A stretch of DNA of 64,000 nt, taken from the NCBI RefSeq assembly GCF_000832125.1, contig NZ_JPRK01000002.1, forward strand, positions 248,001 to 312,000, written 5' to 3'. A program made the translations under genes and the position numbers. The notes under the pieces are model-generated. The model was not told the origin of the DNA. It searched no databases and saw only the letters and a list, made by a program, of their open reading frames with translations. This DNA comes from Flavobacterium hibernum (GTDB lineage: Bacteria > Bacteroidota > Bacteroidia > Flavobacteriales > Flavobacteriaceae). This document shows, one piece after another, positions 7,979 to 17,136 of the stretch (within the stretch, counting starts at the first letter, position 1; the number at the start of each line of letters is the position of its first letter).

Positions 7979-9400
7979 TTGCCGACAAAAGATTATTTAA
8001 AGTTTTTATTGGAAGGGAAACATCTTATTGTAAATAAGAACGACCATTATAACACTGCCATGCTTGGGCAGATTTCGGAAATAGAGGAAAATGCAGTAAA
8101 ATTTTTGTGGCACTCAATAGCTCCGGACGCCATGGCAAAAGGAACGGTCAGATATACAATAGAGGAGTTTGAGCAGCAGGTCGATCCGTTTTTAATTGTT
8201 GACAGGCGCCGTTCATTCGATTCGGGTCCATATCTTGATCTGCAGAAGAAGATCAGAAAAAATTGGCATATATTTATCAATACGCTGCATTTCTCTGACC
8301 AGTACCGATTAAAGACCGCTGACTGCATCAATGTATTGGTTAAAGAACTAGGGGTTTCCGTGTCGGATGCAGAGGGAATAATTAAATCGCATATCGCACT
8401 CAATTCATTAAGATATGTCAAATTGAAGAGGGATGAGTATATTGCTTTGAGTCCCGACAGGATCGAACTAGAAAACAAGAAAAGATATCTTTCCTCCATC
8501 TCAAATGAAATAAAGAGCCAGAGCGACAGGATCAATTATGTAATAAGCCACGGACAGACTGTTGGAAATTATAGAGAGCAGCTTTTTATTTCCGTACTTC
8601 GAAAATATGTGCCAAAAAAGTTTCATGTGGCTACAGGATTCATCGAGGGCAGCAGCAAGCAGATCGATATCATAATTTACGACCAGCATAATTATATTCC
8701 GGTTTTTAGAGAGGATGATCTGGTCGTGGTCAAAAAGGAGGCCGTGATTGCCGTAATCGAAATTAAGACGACCCTTGATTCCGGTACACTGGCAGATTCG
8801 CTGGAGGGAATAGATAAAATATTCGACTCAGGTATGAGCTCCGTACCTTTCTTTAAAGGCATATTTGCATTTAACACTGATTTGACAAATAAATCGGCGG
8901 CTGTAACTATAGGCAATTTCTACAAAAAAAATGAAATCGCTGCTATCCATCATCATCTGGATGTGGTGTGCGTTCCCAATGCAGTTTGCGCGTATATTGA
9001 TTACAGCGGGATCGATGCAGAGCAGTGTTCTTCTCCAGTATTATATACAGTTGAAGATACAAAAGGATTCAGCGTTGGGGAATCTTTTTTCCTCCAAAGG
9101 CTTTTTGCCTTTCTTGAAGTTGAGAATTCGGCAAAAAAAATCAACGGATTATACTTTAGCGAACTTCGCGAGACCGCGGAGTCATCTCCATACGGAAGGC
9201 TGACGGAGGAGAATTGGCTGCCGTACAAGACTTTTTTTACAGAAGACAGGAGCACCGCTCATCTGGATCTCGATGACAGTGAAATAATGGAGATCCAAAT
9301 CAAAAACGTTAAAGAGCGCATCAGAGATGTCAGGAAATGGATGGAAGGAGCCGTTGACAGGGAGTATTTGATTGAAAAATATAATAACATTGCTTACTAG
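7979..9400 (+). CDS. DUF6602 domain protein, PD-(D/E)XK nuclease-like
   Basis: A 473-residue cytoplasmic protein. Residues about 185-330 match the DUF6602 pattern: GNYREQLFISVLRKYVPKKF, then KQIDIIIYD with Asp230, and AVIEIKTT with Glu261-x-Lys263. This is the D...ExK geometry of PD-(D/E)XK nucleases. The first ~180 residues may hold a winged-helix-like segment (about residues 110-155, KTADCINVLVKELGVSVSDA). The start is a TTG; the next ATG (MLGQIS) would lose 26 residues. It stands alone between a divergent exported gene and a GNAT gene. A nucleic-acid or defence role is possible but unproven. Confidence 0.8.
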   Translation: MPTKDYLKFLLEGKHLIVNKNDHYNTAMLGQISEIEENAVKFLWHSIAPDAMAKGTVRYTIEEFEQQVDPFLIVDRRRSFDSGPYLDLQKKIRKNWHIFINTLHFSDQYRLKTADCINVLVKELGVSVSDAEGIIKSHIALNSLRYVKLKRDEYIALSPDRIELENKKRYLSSISNEIKSQSDRINYVISHGQTVGNYREQLFISVLRKYVPKKFHVATGFIEGSSKQIDIIIYDQHNYIPVFREDDLVVVKKEAVIAVIEIKTTLDSGTLADSLEGIDKIFDSGMSSVPFFKGIFAFNTDLTNKSAAVTIGNFYKKNEIAAIHHHLDVVCVPNAVCAYIDYSGIDAEQCSSPVLYTVEDTKGFSVGESFFLQRLFAFLEVENSAKKINGLYFSELRETAESSPYGRLTEENWLPYKTFFTEDRSTAHLDLDDSEIMEIQIKNVKERIRDVRKWMEGAVDREYLIEKYNNIAY

Positions 9401-9483
9401 CTTTGCAGGCGTATTGTGGGAACTACTGCACTTAAAAGGCAGTTTAATCTCCTAAGAAGTTTATTTTAAATCAATTAAGCAGT

Positions 9484-9942
9484 ATGAGTTTAAAGTTTAG
9501 AAGAGCAGAAGCGCACGATCTGCCCGAAATCATCAGGCTACTGGCGGATGATGCCCTTGGCCAGAACAGGGAGGACTACCAGATCCCCCTACCTGAAGCT
9601 TACTTAAGCGCGTTTGAAAATATATGCGCTGATTCCTCGCAGGAGCTGGTCGCCGTCACTAATAAGGCTGGAGATCTGGTCGGAACCATGCAGCTGAGCT
9701 ATATCCAGTATCTTACCTATCAGGGCGGAGTAAGGGCGCAGATAGAGGCGGTCAGGATAAGGAGGGAAGACCGAGGAAAGGGATTCGGAAAGCTTATGTT
9801 CGAGTGGGCCATAAAGCGTTCAAAGCAGAAAGGGGCACATGTGGTCCAGCTGACCACAGACAAGAAAAGGCCAGAGGCTTTGAAGTTTTACGAGAGCCTG
9901 GGCTTTATGCCGACACATGAGGGAATGAAGCTTCATATATAA
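9484..9942 (+). CDS. GNAT family N-acetyltransferase
   Basis: A 152-residue acetyl-CoA-dependent transferase. The fold is visible from the N-terminal FRRAEAHDLPEIIRLL, through the acetyl-CoA pyrophosphate-binding loop RREDRGKGFGKLM (Q/R-x-x-G-x-G/A pattern) at about residues 97-109, to the conserved end ALKFYESLGF. Length is typical of single-domain GNATs. The substrate cannot be read from the sequence. It is transcribed alone, 83 bp after the DUF6602 gene. Confidence 0.93.
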   Translation: MSLKFRRAEAHDLPEIIRLLADDALGQNREDYQIPLPEAYLSAFENICADSSQELVAVTNKAGDLVGTMQLSYIQYLTYQGGVRAQIEAVRIRREDRGKGFGKLMFEWAIKRSKQKGAHVVQLTTDKKRPEALKFYESLGFMPTHEGMKLHI

Positions 9943-10178
9943 ATATTGCATTGCCGGCATGAAGGCAATTATGTCTTCATTAAGCGGAAGAAAAGAAGAA
10001 AAGCAATTTTTTTTTACCTAATCTGTCGAAAATTCAGAATGTCTACAATATTGGGTTGTTACTTTGCGTAACATAAAATTATGAAGGAATTAATCCTTGC
10101 CTTGCAATCTATATATACGGCAGCGGGTAAGTTTTTAGTTTGCTTACAATGAGTATTTTACAGTGTAGCGGGTCACTT

Positions 10179-10193
10179 TGCAATCGGATTGCA
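10179..10193. promoter_or_regulatory. 15-bp palindrome, candidate Fur-family/metal operator before the czc operon
   Basis: TGCAATC-G-GATTGCA is a perfect odd palindrome 25 bp before the ATG of the small DUF6660-type gene and overlaps the probable -33 region. An exact -7 box (TACATTTG) follows at 10206-10213. A second half-site TTGCAATC occurs at about 10102. A Fur-family repressor is encoded downstream in the same block, so it or a related factor may bind here. Confidence 0.5.
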
Positions 10194-10217
10194 TAAACTA
10201 TTTTATACATTTGTCCC

Positions 10218-10541
10218 ATGAGATGGAAAACAACAATATTATTACTTTACATTCTAGGGCTGCTTGCAGTTCCATGCAGTGATGTATACAATAGCTGTAT
10301 TTCCTCTAAAACTGCGCAGAAGGAGCTGTCGCATAATCACAGCAGTGATAATGACGACCACTGCTCGCCATTCTGCCAGTGTTCGTGCTGCAGTGTTTCG
10401 GTAATAAAGTTCAGCTTTAAGATGCCGGACTTTAATCTTCCCCAGCAGCCTATCAGTTCAAGGAATACTTTCCTAAAAGAATGCCAGGTAAATTCAAGCT
10501 ATACCGGCAGCATCTGGCAGCCGCCTAAATTTTCCGTTTAG
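10218..10541 (+). CDS. DUF6660-type small Cys/His-rich exported protein
   Basis: A 107-residue protein with a hydrophobic N-terminus (RWKTTILLLYILGLLAVPC). A dense metal-ligand centre follows, with histidines (HNHSSDNDDHC) and cysteines (CQCSCCS) at about residues 38-60. Flavobacterial proteins of this layout regularly precede CzcA-type efflux genes, as here. A periplasmic metal-binding or sensing role is inferred. The -7 box is so close to the ATG that the message may be nearly leaderless. Confidence 0.75.
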   Translation: MRWKTTILLLYILGLLAVPCSDVYNSCISSKTAQKELSHNHSSDNDDHCSPFCQCSCCSVSVIKFSFKMPDFNLPQQPISSRNTFLKECQVNSSYTGSIWQPPKFSV

Positions 10542-10714
10542 ATTTTTTCGTAGTGCGCATACCGCGTAAAGTGATTTCCGGCAGGCATCTAATGTCCTGC
10601 AGGGATTGACAGTGCTTTTCCGTAACCATTCGGAATGCCCGTGCGCACTTCATACTTTCCCCATACAGCTATGGGTGAACAGTCTATTTTCTAAACGTTA
10701 AAATTAAATGCATA

Positions 10715-13700
10715 GTGTTAGATAGTATAATTAAATTCAGTATTAAAAACAAAATCATTATTGGCCTAATGACTTTGGTCCTCATATTATGGGGCTCATG
10801 GAGCGCAACCAAACTGCCCATAGATGCCGTTCCTGACATCACAAACAATCAGGTTCAGATTTTCACAAGCTGTCCTACGCTTGCAGGCCAGGAGGTTGAG
10901 CAGCTGGTGACATTTCCAATTGAGCAGAGCATTGCCACTGTTCCAAAAATCCAGGAAATCAGAAGCATATCAAGATTCGGGCTTTCGGTAATTACCGTTG
11001 TGTTCGATGATGAAACGGATATCTACTTTGCCAGACAGCTTATCAGCGAAAGATTAAAGGAGGCAACCGACAGAATCCCCCAGGGGATAGGAACTCCGGA
11101 AATGGCTCCCGTGAGCACGGGTCTGGGCGAGGTGTACCAGTATATAATCCATCCTAAAAAAGGAAGCAAGAATAAGTATAATGCCAAAGACCTGCGCACG
11201 ATGCAGGACTGGATTGTGGCAAGACAGCTCTACGGAACACCCGGCATTGCAGAGGTAAACAGTTTCGGCGGCGAGCTGAAGCAGTACGAGGTTGCCGTTA
11301 ACCCGGAAAGGCTCCGCGCCATGGGGGTAAGCATCCCGGACATCTTTACGGCACTTCAGAAAAACAACCAGAATACCGGAGGAGCATATATCGATAAAAA
11401 ACCAAATGCCTACTTTATCAGAGGCATAGGTCTTGTGACTTCGTTGGACGACGTCAAAAAGATCGTGGTTAAAAATACAGGAGCCGCTCCGATCTATGTG
11501 AGCGATGTTGCCGAAGTGAGATTCGGAAAAGCTGTGCGCTACGGTGCCCTGACCTATAATGGGGAGGTTGATGCCGTTGGGGGCGTTGTGATGATGCTGA
11601 AGGGAGAAAACAGCAATGAGGTGGTGAAACGCATCAAAGAGAAACTGCCTACGATCCAGAAATCGCTTCCTGCCGATATTGTAATCGAGCCGTATCTTGA
11701 CCGTACGGATCTTGTGGGCCGTGCGATCAGCACCGTTGAGAAGAACCTTGTTGAGGGAGCCCTGATCGTAATTTTTGTACTGGTTTTATTCCTTGGAAAT
11801 TTCCGTGCCGGGCTTATCGTGGCATCTGCCATCCCTCTGGCCATGCTTTTTGCTCTCGGGCTTATGAATGTATTCGGGGTGAGCGCCAATCTGATGTCGC
11901 TTGGAGCAATTGATTTTGGTCTGATTGTCGACGGTGCGGTCATCGTTGTGGAAGCTACGCTGCATCATCTGGCCATGCGCAAGTCGCTGAACAGCCTGAC
12001 GCAGGAGGAGATGGACGACGAAGTTTTCGAGTCGGCATCCAAAATACGTACAAGCGCGGCCTTTGGAGAAATTATCATTTTAATTGTATATATCCCGATT
12101 CTTACCCTTGTGGGCGTTGAGGGGAAAATGTTCCGTCCGATGGCACAGACCGTAGGATTCGCAATCTTTGGAGCCCTGATATTGTCTCTGACCTACATCC
12201 CGATGATGTGCGCGCTGTTCTTGTCTAAAAAGCCGCAGCACAAGGAGACCTTCAGCGATAAGATGATGAACAGAATCCAGAATATCTACCAGCCGCTGCT
12301 TGCCAAAGTAATTGAAATTAAATATGTTATTGTTGGAGCAACTGGCGTTGTATTCCTTGCCGCTATATTCTGCTTTACAAGAATGGGAGGAGAGTTCATC
12401 CCGCAGCTGCAGGAAGGGGATTATGCATTCCACTGCATCCTGCCGCAGGGAAGTTCGCTGAACCAGAGCATCGAGACCTCAATGCAGGCTTCTAGGATCA
12501 TCAAGCAGTTTGACGAAGTCAAAATGGTGGTCGGAAAAACCGGTGCTGCAGAGGTTCCCACAGACCCGATGCCACCTGAGGCTACCGATCTGATGGTTGT
12601 GCTAAAACCTCAGAAAGAATGGAAATCGGGCAGGAATTATGCCGAACTAGCAGATGCGATAATGGAAAAGCTTGAAGTGATTCCCGGGGTTTTCTTTGAG
12701 AAGAACCAGCCGATCCAGATGCGTTTCAACGAGCTTATGACCGGTATCAGGCAGGATGTTGCCGTAAAGATATTCGGGGAGAATCTCGATACGCTTTCAC
12801 AGTATGCCAAGGAGGTCGGACAGGTTATCCAGAGCGTCCCGGGAGCAACCTCGCCGCAGATTGAAAGGGTGAGCGGCCTTCCGCAGATCAATATAGAATA
12901 TGACAGGACCAGAATTGCCAATTACGGGCTTACCATCGAAGATGTAAATGACGTTGTCAGCACCGCATTTGCAGGAAAAAGCACCGGACAGGTTTATGAA
13001 AACGAAAGACGTTTCGACCTTGTTGTGCGTCTTGACAGCGTGCACAGAAGCAGCATAGACGATGTCAGCAACCTTATGATTCCAACCAACACGGGAGTCC
13101 AGGTGCCTTTGTCGCAGGTTGCTAAAATCGACTATAAACTTGGGCCTGCACAGATCAGCAGGGAAGCCGGCAAGAGAAGGATTGTGATCGGATTCAATGT
13201 CAAGGGCCGAGATGTGCAGAGCGTAGTGCAGGACATCCAGAAAAAGCTTTCTGAAAAAGTGCAGCTGCCTCCGGGGTATTACTTTACCTATGGAGGACAG
13301 TTCGAGAACCTTCAGGCGGCCAGCGCAAGGCTTATGATTGCGGTGCCGGTGTCGCTTCTATTGATTTTTGGGCTGCTTTATTTCACATTCCGTTCATTTA
13401 AGCAGGCTATGCTGATCTTTACTGCAATACCTATGAGTGCAATTGGGGGGATTTTTGCCCTAATGCTCAGAGGGATGCCGTTCAGCATCAGTGCCGGAAT
13501 CGGGTTTATTGCATTGTTCGGGGTGGCGGTTCTGAATGGAATCGTGCTTATCGGAACATTCAACCAGCTTGAAAAAGAGGGTATGAGCAACATTTTTGAA
13601 AGGGTAAAAGAGGGCACCATCACAAGGCTTCGTCCCGTGCTTATGACCGCTATGGTGGCATCGCTGGGATTCCTGCCGATGGCTATCAGCAGCAGCGCCG

Positions 13701-15031
13701 GAGCAGAGGTGCAGAAGCCGCTTGCCACCGTTGTAATCGGAGGTCTGGTAACTGCCACGTTCCTAACGCTTTTTGTCCTTCCCCTTCTTTATATCATTTT
13801 TAATACAAAGTTTGACTTTAAAGGAAAATTTAAATTGAGAAACACAACTGCCATTATTATATTGTTTATCGCGGGTCTCGGCTCTGCAAATGCGCAGCAG
13901 AGAATCCCGATTGAGAGGGCTGTCGAAACCGCACTGCAGAGCAACCAGCAGCTGGACATCAATAAATCTGAAATCCAGGCTGCCGGGCTGAATGTAAAAA
14001 CGGCCGTTGATATCCCTAAAACAGGCGTTTTCGCTGAGAATGAGGATTTGAGGCCGTCGGACAGGACAGGGATTCTGAAAATCGGAATCTCACAGAGTTT
14101 TGCGTGGCCGGGCCTATATGCAGCCAGAAAAAGCTATTTCAAGAACCAGCTGCAGTACAGCCAGCTTAATACAGCGCTTTTGAACGCAACGATCAAAAGG
14201 GATGTGCGCACTGCCTATTACAAGCTCTGGTACCTTCAGGACAAACAGCTGCTGTACAAGCGTCTGGACAGCATCTATACGCAGCTTTCCAAAACTGCCG
14301 AGGTGCGTCTTAAGGCCGGTGATGTGGCGCAGCTGGACAAGATTGCGGCCGAGGCCAAACTTCTGGAACTAAAGGCCTTTTCGGACCAGAACAGGAAAGA
14401 CATGAGCGTGCAGCAGCAGCAGCTGATGATGCTCATGAACCTGAACGAATGGCTGCTTCCGGTGGAAGCTCCGCTGGGCAAAGCGGAAGTCAGCTTGTCT
14501 GAGGGCGGGGGACTGCATCCTCTGCTTACCCTTCAGGAGCAGAATGTGAAGATTGCCTCGTCAAATATTTCGGTAATCAGAAACAGCAACATGCCTGAGC
14601 TGTCGGGAAGAGTCTTCAGCCAGAGGCTTTATGGGCTGGATGATCCATATACGGGATTTTCGGCCACTGCATCATTTCCGCTTTTCGGAGCCGTATCTGC
14701 CCATAACAAGGTAAAGGCGGCAAAGGCGGAAAAGGAAGTGCAGGAAAAGAATCTTGCCTACCAGACCCAGCTTCTGGCTACGCAGAAGAATTCTTCTGCC
14801 GCAGAGATTGAAAAAAACCTGTCGTTGCTTAATTTCTATGAGACTTCAGGGCTTAAGCAGGCAGAGGACATCATCAAAGCTTCGACACTGAGCTACCGCT
14901 CGGGGGAGATCAGTTTTGCCGAGCTTGGTCAGTTTCTGACCCAGGCAGTGGGAATCCGCCAGAATTATCTTGATGTATTGAACCAGTATAACCTTTCTGC
15001 AGTGCAGTTTGACTATTTCAACAATAAATAA
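10715..15031 (+). CDS. czcA: CzcA/CusA heavy-metal RND transporter fused to a TolC-like outer-membrane factor
   Basis: A 1438-residue protein. The first ~1040 residues are a complete HME-RND pump (MLDSIIKFSIKNKIIIGLM start; VPDITNNQVQIFT). Its proton relay is in transmembrane helix 4: Asp400, Asp406 and Glu413 in DFGLIVDGAVIVVE. From about residue 1042 a signal-like segment (TTAIIILFIAGLGSANAQ) leads into an outer-membrane-factor domain with long coiled-coil helices. This fusion is common in Bacteroidetes and puts pump and exit duct on one chain. The start is GTG. With the CzcB adaptor that follows it would expel Co/Zn/Cd or Cu/Ag; the exact metal is not determinable. Confidence 0.95.
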   Translation: MLDSIIKFSIKNKIIIGLMTLVLILWGSWSATKLPIDAVPDITNNQVQIFTSCPTLAGQEVEQLVTFPIEQSIATVPKIQEIRSISRFGLSVITVVFDDETDIYFARQLISERLKEATDRIPQGIGTPEMAPVSTGLGEVYQYIIHPKKGSKNKYNAKDLRTMQDWIVARQLYGTPGIAEVNSFGGELKQYEVAVNPERLRAMGVSIPDIFTALQKNNQNTGGAYIDKKPNAYFIRGIGLVTSLDDVKKIVVKNTGAAPIYVSDVAEVRFGKAVRYGALTYNGEVDAVGGVVMMLKGENSNEVVKRIKEKLPTIQKSLPADIVIEPYLDRTDLVGRAISTVEKNLVEGALIVIFVLVLFLGNFRAGLIVASAIPLAMLFALGLMNVFGVSANLMSLGAIDFGLIVDGAVIVVEATLHHLAMRKSLNSLTQEEMDDEVFESASKIRTSAAFGEIIILIVYIPILTLVGVEGKMFRPMAQTVGFAIFGALILSLTYIPMMCALFLSKKPQHKETFSDKMMNRIQNIYQPLLAKVIEIKYVIVGATGVVFLAAIFCFTRMGGEFIPQLQEGDYAFHCILPQGSSLNQSIETSMQASRIIKQFDEVKMVVGKTGAAEVPTDPMPPEATDLMVVLKPQKEWKSGRNYAELADAIMEKLEVIPGVFFEKNQPIQMRFNELMTGIRQDVAVKIFGENLDTLSQYAKEVGQVIQSVPGATSPQIERVSGLPQINIEYDRTRIANYGLTIEDVNDVVSTAFAGKSTGQVYENERRFDLVVRLDSVHRSSIDDVSNLMIPTNTGVQVPLSQVAKIDYKLGPAQISREAGKRRIVIGFNVKGRDVQSVVQDIQKKLSEKVQLPPGYYFTYGGQFENLQAASARLMIAVPVSLLLIFGLLYFTFRSFKQAMLIFTAIPMSAIGGIFALMLRGMPFSISAGIGFIALFGVAVLNGIVLIGTFNQLEKEGMSNIFERVKEGTITRLRPVLMTAMVASLGFLPMAISSSAGAEVQKPLATVVIGGLVTATFLTLFVLPLLYIIFNTKFDFKGKFKLRNTTAIIILFIAGLGSANAQQRIPIERAVETALQSNQQLDINKSEIQAAGLNVKTAVDIPKTGVFAENEDLRPSDRTGILKIGISQSFAWPGLYAARKSYFKNQLQYSQLNTALLNATIKRDVRTAYYKLWYLQDKQLLYKRLDSIYTQLSKTAEVRLKAGDVAQLDKIAAEAKLLELKAFSDQNRKDMSVQQQQLMMLMNLNEWLLPVEAPLGKAEVSLSEGGGLHPLLTLQEQNVKIASSNISVIRNSNMPELSGRVFSQRLYGLDDPYTGFSATASFPLFGAVSAHNKVKAAKAEKEVQEKNLAYQTQLLATQKNSSAAEIEKNLSLLNFYETSGLKQAEDIIKASTLSYRSGEISFAELGQFLTQAVGIRQNYLDVLNQYNLSAVQFDYFNNK

Positions 15032-15043
15032 ATAATATAACAG

Positions 15044-15073
15044 CCTGTGGGACAGGTACATTCTTCCCACAGG
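15044..15073 (+). other. Intercistronic hairpin between czcA and czcB
   Basis: CCTGTGGG and CCCACAGG form a perfect 8-bp stem with a 14-nt loop, followed by ATAATTTT rather than a clean T run. It may be a partial terminator or an mRNA-stability element that sets the ratio of pump to adaptor. Confidence 0.5.
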
Positions 15074-15096
15074 ATAATTTTAAATATAGAGCATAG

Positions 15097-16386
15097 ATGA
15101 AACTCAAAATCCAATTATTAATCGCGGCCGCTGCAATCTTCTCGCTTGCAGGCTGCGGACAAAAAAGCAATGAAAGCGAAACTGGAGCTAAAACCGAAAA
15201 GGCTGAGGGAGCAAAAGAAGAGGAGCACGGCGAGGAGGAAGCTGCCACAATTGCGGTGCTGACCAAGGAGCAGATGAACTCTGTAGGGGTTGAGCTGGGC
15301 ACTATCGAGAACAAGAACCTGACCGCAGCCATTAAAGTCAACGGCGCGTTAAGGGTTCCCAACAATAACAAGGCCAATGCCACCTCTCTGTACGGAGGCG
15401 TGATCAAGACCCTTAAAGTGCAGCTGGGCGACCAGGTGCGCAAGGGCCAGGTGATTGCCACTATCGAGAACCCGCAGTTTGTGCAGCAGCAGGAGGAGTA
15501 TATCACCATCAACAGCCGCATCACCAATGCGGAGCAGGAGCTGCAGCGCCAGAAAGACCTTCAGGCGGGCAATGCCGGAGCCTTAAAAAATCTTCAGAAT
15601 GCCACTGCCGAGGTAAGTGCGCTGCGCGCCCGCAAGGCTTCGCTGGCCAAGCAGATCCAGCTTATGGGGATCAATCCGGCAGCGATCACCCCTTCGAATT
15701 TAAGAGCGGCATTAACGGTTACAAGTCCGGTTACCGGCACGGTAAGTGCGGAATTTGCGAAGATCGGAAGCTATGTTGACGTTTCATCTCCTGTTGTGGA
15801 GATAGTGGACAACCAGCTGATCCATCTTGACCTTCAGGTTTTCGAGAAGGATCTTCCCAAGGTAAAGGTGGGGCAGAGCGTAAGCTTCACCCTGACCAAT
15901 AACCCGGCGGTTTCCTACACGGCTAAGGTGTTCAATATAGGGTCATCTTTTGAGAACCAGAGCAAGAGCGTTGCAGTGCACTGTACGGTTACGGGCAGCA
16001 AGACCGGGCTTATCGACGGAATGAATATCACTGCCCTTGTAGGGGTGGGCACTGCACTTACAGCAGCAGTTCCCAATGATGCCATTGCTGAGGCGGACGG
16101 TAAATTCTACATTTTCGTGAAAACGGACAAGAAACCCGAGGAGCATGAGGAGTCGGAAGCTGAGGGAGGCGCCGACGAGGGGGAAAAGCACAGTGCCGAA
16201 GAGGAGAAGAAAATCGATGCGGCAAGCATGAATTTTGAAAAAGTGGAGGTCACCAAAGGGGTTTCAGAAGTGGGCTATACGGCAGTTACGCCGGTTAAGG
16301 AAATACCTGCCGGATCGCAGATTGTGACCAAAGGAACCTTTTTTGTAAATGCCAAACTGAGCAATTCGGGAGGCCACGAGCATTAA
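15097..16386 (+). CDS. czcB: CzcB-type periplasmic adaptor (membrane fusion) lipoprotein
   Basis: A 429-residue adaptor. The lipobox SLAGC puts the lipid-modified Cys at residue 20. A charged linker rich in Glu/Lys follows, then the lipoyl half (GGVIKTLKVQLGDQVRKGQVIATIENP), a helical hairpin (about residues 130-185), the second lipoyl half (VTSPVTGTVSAEFAKIGSYVD) and the beta-barrel. An unusual acidic/histidine stretch near residues 345-375 (EEHEESEAEGGADEGEKHSAEEE) could bind metal. It bridges the inner-membrane pump and the fused outer-membrane factor. Confidence 0.95.
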   Translation: MKLKIQLLIAAAAIFSLAGCGQKSNESETGAKTEKAEGAKEEEHGEEEAATIAVLTKEQMNSVGVELGTIENKNLTAAIKVNGALRVPNNNKANATSLYGGVIKTLKVQLGDQVRKGQVIATIENPQFVQQQEEYITINSRITNAEQELQRQKDLQAGNAGALKNLQNATAEVSALRARKASLAKQIQLMGINPAAITPSNLRAALTVTSPVTGTVSAEFAKIGSYVDVSSPVVEIVDNQLIHLDLQVFEKDLPKVKVGQSVSFTLTNNPAVSYTAKVFNIGSSFENQSKSVAVHCTVTGSKTGLIDGMNITALVGVGTALTAAVPNDAIAEADGKFYIFVKTDKKPEEHEESEAEGGADEGEKHSAEEEKKIDAASMNFEKVEVTKGVSEVGYTAVTPVKEIPAGSQIVTKGTFFVNAKLSNSGGHEH

Positions 16387-16399
16387 GAAATTGAAGGAT

Positions 16400-16512
16400 T
16401 TAATGCAGGTTCCTGTTCGACAGCGTGTGTTTGCCTGTGATTAACCCGGATAATTGGAGACCCTCCCCCTTGGTCTTTAATTGATGGTCTCGAACGGGGA
16501 AACCTGCATTAA
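16400..16512. repeat. Long imperfect inverted repeat downstream of czcB
   Basis: The arms TTAATGCAGGTT...GTTCGA (16400-16420) and TCGAAC...AACCTGCATTAA (16490-16512) pair over about 20 bp with a small bulge. A second stem (GAGACC / GGTCTC) lies in the loop. No T run follows, so a simple terminator is unlikely. It could be a structured RNA, a transcription boundary, or the remains of a miniature mobile element. Confidence 0.6.
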
Positions 16513-16665
16513 TTTAAAAAATGCCGGCAGTCAGGGCCGATTATCAAGTATCTGCCTGCTGAAAAGTGAATCCGAATGCTGAATTTAAAAATAAGCTTCG
16601 TAAATTTACTGTAACTGCCCAGCCGATAGGCCTTGCTGCCGGTTTATTTTTAATGTAAAAATTAT

Positions 16666-17082
16666 ATGAAGAAAACAACGGAAGAAGCCTTTAACAGCAA
16701 GAACATACGCCTGACCACGATGCGTATCCTGATCTATGAGTACATGCAGACGCTGAGTGAGGCTCTGTCTCTGGCCGATATCGAGAAATATTTCCATAAG
16801 GCCGACAAGGTGACCATCTACAGGACGCTCCAGACTTTTCTGGAAAAAGGCCTCGTGCATAAGATCATGGATGAAAACCAGGCCAGGTACCGCTTATGCG
16901 CAGATTCATGCGAGCAGGAAGAACATAACGACAGGCATCTGCATTTCTACTGCAGGAAGTGCGGGCAGACCACCTGCAGGGAGGAGATCATTCTTCCCGA
17001 AAGCCTGACAGGCAGCCTTCGGATCGACGAGATCCAGATTCTGGCCAAAGGAATCTGCGAGAAGTGCCTCACTGCATCATAA
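16666..17082 (+). CDS. Fur family metal-responsive transcriptional repressor
   Basis: A 138-residue regulator. The N-terminal winged helix (RLTTMRILIYEYM...SLADIEKYFHKADKVTIYRTLQTFLEKGLV) is followed by the Fur metal/dimer domain with NDRHLHFYCRKCGQTTC and a C-terminal CEKC, giving two CxxC pairs for structural zinc. Which metal or signal it senses is not clear; its position between czcB and the P-type ATPase suggests zinc. It may bind the palindrome before the czc operon. Confidence 0.9.
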   Translation: MKKTTEEAFNSKNIRLTTMRILIYEYMQTLSEALSLADIEKYFHKADKVTIYRTLQTFLEKGLVHKIMDENQARYRLCADSCEQEEHNDRHLHFYCRKCGQTTCREEIILPESLTGSLRIDEIQILAKGICEKCLTAS

Positions 17083-17136
17083 TTCAAATCAGATAATTGT
17101 GAACAAAGGATAATTGTAAAATTTTAATTTTAAGCT

